Part shown: in pieces, positions 59,824 through 64,000 of the stretch
Position numbering within the stretch: the first letter of the stretch is position 1
How the letters are laid out: each line of letters opens with the position of its first letter
Source: Orlajensenia flava
GTDB taxonomy: Bacteria; Actinomycetota; Actinomycetes; Actinomycetales; Microbacteriaceae
Assembly: GCF_004801905.1 (NCBI RefSeq)
Contig: NZ_SSSN01000002.1
Location: forward strand, 1 to 64,000
Direction of reading: 5' to 3'
Length of the DNA: 64,000 bases
The notes under the pieces: generated by a model
Told to the model about the DNA's origin: nothing
Database searches by the model: none
Seen by the model: the letters and a program-made list of their open reading frames with translations, nothing else
Translations under genes and position numbers: made by a program

Positions 59824-62800
59824 ATGTCCGATTCGCGATTCCCCGGGGTGCCCACCTTGGCCATCGCCCGATTCGTCGGACCGCTCGCGTTCAGCCGCGG
59901 CGAGGCCTACGCGCGCGACGGCCGCGTCAGCGACATCGACTGGGTGGCATCCGAGCCGCGCCTGAGCGGTGTCGTCCAGGGCAGCGAAGCCCTCGGCTAC
60001 CGCTGCACCGTCGTGTTCGAGCGCCGCGGCGAGTTGCAGGTCATCGGCAGCTCGTGCACGTGCCCCATCGGCTATGCGTGCAAGCACGCCGCGGCCGTCA
60101 TGTGCGCCGCGAACGATGATCTCGAGCGGGAGGACGTCGCGCCCGCCGACCCGGGTACGGGCTGGCGCGAGGGTCTCGCCGCCCTCCTCGACCCCGCTAC
60201 GCCCGACGCGCGCGCGCCGCAACCGATCGCGCTCCAGTTCAGCCTGCGTGAGCGAGCCCCGCGCTCCCGCAGCCGCTGGCAGGCCGCGCGCGACGAGGAG
60301 GCGACCACTGCGGCATCCGTCGACCGGCTCGGGATGAGGCCTGTCACCGTCGGCGCGCGCGGAGGATGGATCAAGGGGACCCTCACGTGGGAGAACGTCG
60401 GTTACCTCGGTCGAGCCGGCGGCTTCGATCCGGCGGTCGCGCGGTGGTTCCGGGAGCTGGCCGTCATCCGTCGGGCCCGATCGCTGGACTACGGGGGAGG
60501 CTCGACCGACTGGCTGAGCCTCGACGACTTCGACAGCGAACTACTGTGGCCGCTGCTGGAAGGGGGACTTCGGCTGGGAGTGCCACTGGTCGGAACGAAT
60601 TCCACGACGAGCGTCACGGTCGGCCGATCCGCCGCGGTGGGCCTGGACGCCCGGCGCTCCGAGGACGGATCGCTCACGCTCACCCCGACGGTCATGATCG
60701 ACGACCGCACGGTGGACCCGTCATCGGTGCGGGCGATCGGTAGCCACGGGGTGTACGCCTTCGACATCCGCGAAGGCGCCATCACGCTCGCCCCCTCACC
60801 CCGCACGCTCGACGCACCGGTGCTGGCACTCCTCCGTTCGCCCGAGAGCGTGCTGATCCCGGCGGAGGACGCCGACGAGTTCCTCGGCGAGCACTACCGG
60901 CGCCTCGAACGCGCGGTGAGCGTGACGAGCTCCGATGAGAGCTTCGTGCCGCCACCGCGCGTCCCTGCCACGCTCGTGCTGACGGCGCGGTTCGAACCCG
61001 CTCACGTGCTCGCCCTGACGTGGGGCTGGGAGCACTCCGACGGCCGCACGAGCCCGCTCGCCGCCCCCGACTCCGAGTTCGACGACCCGCAGCAGGAGCA
61101 CGCGCCCGAACGCGCAGCCGTCGCTCTCCTCGAGCAGCTGGACGGCGGCAGCCCCGCCCTCGCAACGGATGTCGCGGGCGGGCTCCGCGCATCCGTCACC
61201 CTCAGAGGCGTGGAGGCAGCCGAGTTCACGGATCGTGCCCTGTTCCCGTTGTCGAACCTGGATCGCGTCCGAGTCGACGTGGAGGGTCACCGCCCCGACT
61301 ACCGCGAGCTGCGCGAACCGCCCGTCCTCCGGGTGAGCACCGTGGAGAGCGAGCGCACCGACTGGTTCGACCTCGGCGTGATGCTGACCGTCGAGGGCAG
61401 GAAGGTGCCGTTCGGTCCGCTGTTCACGGCTCTCGCGAGGGGGAGGAAGAAGCTGCTGCTCGTCGACAACACCTACCTCTCCCTCGATCAGCCGGTGTTC
61501 GAGCCGCTGCGCGCACTCATCGAGGAGGCGGGCACCCTCGACGAGTGGGAGACCGGCGTCAGCATCAGTCGCTACCAGACCAGCCTCTGGAGCGAGTTCG
61601 AGGATCTGGCCGACGAAAGCGAACCGGCCGTCGAGTGGCGCGAGACCGTCGCTGGCCTGAAGACGACGGATGCGCCGCCGCCGATCGACCCGCCGCCCGG
61701 TCTCGCCCTCGAGTTGCGCCCCTATCAACTGGAGGGCTTCCGTTGGCTGGCCTTCCTCCACGCGCACCGTCTCGGCGGCATCCTCGCCGACGACATGGGC
61801 CTCGGTAAGACCGCGCAGACGCTCGCGCTCATCGCGCACGCACGCCAGCAGGGCGACGCACCGCCCTTCCTCGTGGTCGCGCCCACGTCGGTGGTGTCGA
61901 ACTGGGCGATCGAGGCGGCCCGCTTCGTACCGGGCCTGCGTGTGGCGACGGTCTCGGCGACGGAAGGGGCCAGCGGGCAGCGGCTCGCAGCCATCGCTGC
62001 CGACGTCGACATCGTGCTGACCACCTACGCCATCCTGCGCATCGACAGCGACCGGTTCTCCGCTCTCGAGTGGGGCGGCCTGGTGCTCGACGAGGCCCAG
62101 TTCGTCAAGAACGCGGCGTCGAAGGCGCATCGAGCCGCCCGCGACATCCGGGCCCCGTTCCGCCTCGCGGTCACCGGGACGCCCATGGAGAACAACCTGC
62201 TCGAGCTCTGGGCGCTGTTCCAGATCGTCGCTCCGGGGTTGTTCCCCTCGCGACGGGCGTTTTCGGAGAAGTTCCAGCGCCCGATCGAGACCGATCGCAA
62301 CACCGAGCGGCTGGCGCGGCTGCGTCGCCGCATCCGTCCCCTCATGCTGCGGCGCTCGAAGGAGCAGGTCGCGCCCGAGTTGCCGCCCAAGCAGGAGCAG
62401 GTCGTGACGGTGCCGCTCGATCCGAGGCACCGTCGCCTCTACGACACCTTCCTGCAACGCGAACGTCAGAAGCTGCTGGGGCTCATCGACGACCTCGATC
62501 GCAACCGCTTCATCGTCTTCCGCTCGCTGACCCTGCTGCGGATGCTCAGCCTGGACGCCGCCCTCATCGACGACGAGGCCTACGCCGGAATACCGTCGGC
62601 CAAGCTGGATGCGTTGTTCGAGCACCTCGACGACGTTCTCGCCGAAGGGCACCGCACCCTCGTGTTCAGCCAGTTCACGTCGTTCCTGAAACGTGCGGCC
62701 GACCGTCTGGACGCCGCGGGCATTCCCTACGCCTACCTCGACGGATCGACCCGCCGCCGCCCGGAGGTCATCCGCCGATTCCGGGAGGGTGACGCGCCCG

Positions 62801-63099
62801 TGTTCCTCATCAGCCTCAAGGCGGGTGGCTTCGGCCTCAACCTCACCGAGGCGGACTATGTGTTCCTGCTCGATCCGTGGTGGAATCCGGCGAGCGAGGC
62901 TCAGGCCGTCGATCGGGCCCATCGCATCGGCCAGGATCGCACCGTCATGGTCTATCGACTGGTTGCGGAGGGGACCATCGAGGAGAAGGTCATGGCGCTC
63001 AAGGAGCGCAAGGCCGAGCTGACGTCCTCGGTGCTCGACGACGAGGCTCTGTTCAGCGAGGCGCTGACCGCGGATGACATCCGCAGCCTGCTCGAGTGA
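59824..63099 (+). CDS. SNF2 family helicase with SWIM zinc finger
   Basis: 1,091 residues. An N-terminal SWIM finger has its ligands at Cys78, Cys80, Cys86 and His88 (C-T-C-P-I-G-Y-A-C-K-H). A long family-specific region runs to about residue 630. The SNF2 core follows: motif I 'GGILADDMGLGKTAQTLAL' (near residue 655), II 'LVLDEAQFVKN' (near 753), III 'RLAVTGTPMENNLLELWAL', IV 'TLVFSQFTSFLKRAADRL', V 'FLISLKAGGFGLNLTEADYV' and VI 'QAVDRAHRIGQDRTVMVYRL'. All catalytic residues are intact, unlike the helicase-like protein at 50940. Likely ATP-driven DNA translocase. ATG with GGGAG 9 bases upstream. Confidence 0.95.
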   Translation: MSDSRFPGVPTLAIARFVGPLAFSRGEAYARDGRVSDIDWVASEPRLSGVVQGSEALGYRCTVVFERRGELQVIGSSCTCPIGYACKHAAAVMCAANDDLEREDVAPADPGTGWREGLAALLDPATPDARAPQPIALQFSLRERAPRSRSRWQAARDEEATTAASVDRLGMRPVTVGARGGWIKGTLTWENVGYLGRAGGFDPAVARWFRELAVIRRARSLDYGGGSTDWLSLDDFDSELLWPLLEGGLRLGVPLVGTNSTTSVTVGRSAAVGLDARRSEDGSLTLTPTVMIDDRTVDPSSVRAIGSHGVYAFDIREGAITLAPSPRTLDAPVLALLRSPESVLIPAEDADEFLGEHYRRLERAVSVTSSDESFVPPPRVPATLVLTARFEPAHVLALTWGWEHSDGRTSPLAAPDSEFDDPQQEHAPERAAVALLEQLDGGSPALATDVAGGLRASVTLRGVEAAEFTDRALFPLSNLDRVRVDVEGHRPDYRELREPPVLRVSTVESERTDWFDLGVMLTVEGRKVPFGPLFTALARGRKKLLLVDNTYLSLDQPVFEPLRALIEEAGTLDEWETGVSISRYQTSLWSEFEDLADESEPAVEWRETVAGLKTTDAPPPIDPPPGLALELRPYQLEGFRWLAFLHAHRLGGILADDMGLGKTAQTLALIAHARQQGDAPPFLVVAPTSVVSNWAIEAARFVPGLRVATVSATEGASGQRLAAIAADVDIVLTTYAILRIDSDRFSALEWGGLVLDEAQFVKNAASKAHRAARDIRAPFRLAVTGTPMENNLLELWALFQIVAPGLFPSRRAFSEKFQRPIETDRNTERLARLRRRIRPLMLRRSKEQVAPELPPKQEQVVTVPLDPRHRRLYDTFLQRERQKLLGLIDDLDRNRFIVFRSLTLLRMLSLDAALIDDEAYAGIPSAKLDALFEHLDDVLAEGHRTLVFSQFTSFLKRAADRLDAAGIPYAYLDGSTRRRPEVIRRFREGDAPVFLISLKAGGFGLNLTEADYVFLLDPWWNPASEAQAVDRAHRIGQDRTVMVYRLVAEGTIEEKVMALKERKAELTSSVLDDEALFSEALTADDIRSLLE

Positions 63100-63102
63100 G
63101 GC

Positions 63103-63609
63103 TCACCAACCGAGCGTGCCCGGGTCGCCCTTGAACGGACCGACGATCGCCGCCGTGATCCAGCCGCCGTAGAAGCCGCCCGGCTGCGGCGTGACGCGCT
63201 CGCCATCGATCGTGCAGGCATCCATCGGTCCCGCGTAGACGGCCACGCGATCGACGAGCAACTCGTAGCCGGGGGAGGGATGCGGGTAGTTCCACGCCGC
63301 CGCGTCCGCCACGCGACGGGTCGGACCCTCACCGCCGGCGACGCTGAGGTAGCGCGCGGCACCCTTGAACTCGCAGAACGAGGACCCGGCTGCGCGGCTG
63401 AGCGCGCCATCGGTGAAGTCCGCGATGGGCAGGTAGTACACCGGCGGATGGCTGGTCTCGAGCACGCGCACGACGTCACGGGTGTCGAGAACGCGCTGAC
63501 CGCCGAGGTCGATGCTGACGCGGGCGTCGACGCGTTCGATGCGCGGCGGTCGCGGGTAGTCCCAGACCGACTCCTGGCCCGCCCCCGGCTCGATGCGGCG
63601 CGGCTTCAT
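63103..63609 (-). CDS. DUF427 family protein
   Basis: 168 residues. 'SVWDYPRPPRIERVDARVSI', 'VLETSHPPVYYLPIADFTDG', 'SFCEFKGAARYLSV' and 'AAWNYPHPSPGYELLVDRVA' are the DUF427 blocks, with the W-x-Y-P-x-P repeated in both halves (two copies of the fold). 'AGPMDACTIDGERVTPQPGG' with 'FYGGWIT' closes it. Function unknown. Its ATG overlaps the stop of the AlaX-like gene as ATGA. Convergent with the SNF2 gene, 3 bases apart. Confidence 0.87.
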   Translation of the reverse strand: MKPRRIEPGAGQESVWDYPRPPRIERVDARVSIDLGGQRVLDTRDVVRVLETSHPPVYYLPIADFTDGALSRAAGSSFCEFKGAARYLSVAGGEGPTRRVADAAAWNYPHPSPGYELLVDRVAVYAGPMDACTIDGERVTPQPGGFYGGWITAAIVGPFKGDPGTLGW

Positions 63610-64000
63610 CGCGCATCCGTCGTCATGGTGAGCGTCGGCGTGCCGGCGTCGTCGCTCAGGTCGAGCGACACATCGAGAGTGCCGAGTTCCGCGAGTGAGG
63701 TGACGTGGGTTCCTCCGCACGCGATGCGGACGGATGCCTCGGGCAGCTCGCAGACCCAGTACCGGCGATCCGTGAGGCCGGGGCCGTCGCGATCGACATG
63801 TACCGGAGCTGCGGTCGCCAGCCAGCCCGCGAGGGTGGCCTCGATGGCATCGACGATCGCGGGCAGGTCGTCGGCCAGACCGTCGGTGGAGAAGCCCTTT
63901 CGACGCAGCGATTTGTTGAGCCGGAACACGTCGGTCGACCCGTCCTCACGGATGGTCGAGCGCTCGATCGCCGCCGCGTCGAAGTCGGGCTGGCCGAGGC
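63606..64000 (-). CDS. AlaX-like alanyl-tRNA editing protein, truncated by window edge
   Basis: The C-terminal 130 residues are visible; the frame stays open to the right edge. 'YWVCELPEASVRIACGGTHV' with 'TSLAELGTL' carries the C-G-G-T-H-V motif of the alanyl/threonyl-tRNA editing fold (the Cys and His bind zinc), and 'GSTDVFRLNKSLRRKGFSTD' precedes it. It would cut mischarged Ser or Gly off tRNA-Ala. The gene is coupled by ATGA to the DUF427 gene. A tRNA-Ala gene lies 4 kb away. Confidence 0.8.
   Translation of the reverse strand, partial: LGQPDFDAAAIERSTIREDGSTDVFRLNKSLRRKGFSTDGLADDLPAIVDAIEATLAGWLATAAPVHVDRDGPGLTDRRYWVCELPEASVRIACGGTHVTSLAELGTLDVSLDLSDDAGTPTLTMTTDAR

Noticed and set aside
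60796-62922. A 708-codon open frame on the minus strand opposite the SNF2 gene
   Set aside because: Shadow of an intact, motif-complete helicase gene; no domain and no start signals.
36000-64000. Frequent GGATGC/GCATCC hexamers, seemingly denser on the right half of the window
   Set aside because: My count by eye shows only a modest difference and no strand bias; without a computed expectation it cannot be claimed as a signal.

Overview
The window is high-GC DNA from an actinomycete, most likely a member of the Microbacteriaceae. This is inferred from GC content, frequent GTG starts, many leaderless starts, a WhiB regulator, and two gene neighbourhoods with direct counterparts in Mycobacterium tuberculosis: whiB2 / PF06262 protein / DUF3499 / manB / manA, and mscL / fmdB / 5-FTHF cyclo-ligase / galU / rimJ / glpR. 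The genus cannot be fixed from this sequence alone.

Bases 1 to about 36,200 form a large surface-glycan locus. It opens with the 3' part of an LCP (LytR-CpsA-Psr) ligase that would attach glycan to peptidoglycan. It carries all four dTDP-L-rhamnose genes: rmlB-rmlD leftward, rmlC-rmlA rightward. A tightly coupled wzm-wzt-wbbL-like block (ABC exporter plus a rhamnosyl 'linker' transferase) follows. Next come a secreted 13-repeat LGFP protein, at least six further glycosyltransferases, and two paralogous giant membrane proteins. A nucleotide-sugar modification module holds two DegT aminotransferases, an epimerase, a Gfo/Idh oxidoreductase, two left-handed beta-helix acyltransferases (one strongly LpxA-like) and an L-2-hydroxyglutarate-oxidase-like enzyme. 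A Wzx-like flippase, a UPF0104-type membrane protein, a polyprenyl-phosphate hexosyltransferase and two tandem Wzy/O-antigen-ligase paralogues complete it. The locus therefore appears to encode more than one glycan, with both ABC-dependent and flippase/ligase-dependent export.

Bases 36,200 to 48,700 hold an acyl-CoA dehydrogenase, manA, a GlxA-type regulator, galE, a whiB2-like gene with a palindromic promoter region, a 1,044-residue GT2/membrane fusion, a DUF5719 protein, the PF06262 and DUF3499 genes, and the phosphomannomutase manB. ManA and ManB supply mannose phosphates for the glycans.

Bases 48,700 to 64,000 are mainly housekeeping: a PPOX-fold stress protein, a hexapeptide protein, CorA, a very large SF1 helicase-like protein that has lost its ATPase signature residues, a hierarchical repeat array, a small leaderless gene, MscL, FmdB, 5-FTHF cyclo-ligase, GalU, a RimJ-type acetyltransferase, a GlpR/SepX-like membrane protein, tRNA-Ala(CGC), a SWIM-SNF2 helicase, a DUF427 protein and an AlaX-like editing protein that runs off the end.

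A pattern running through the window is the leaderless gene start: a TAnnnT box followed 6-7 bases later by ATG or GTG, with no ribosome binding site. It is seen at thirteen or more starts on both strands and settles several start codons.
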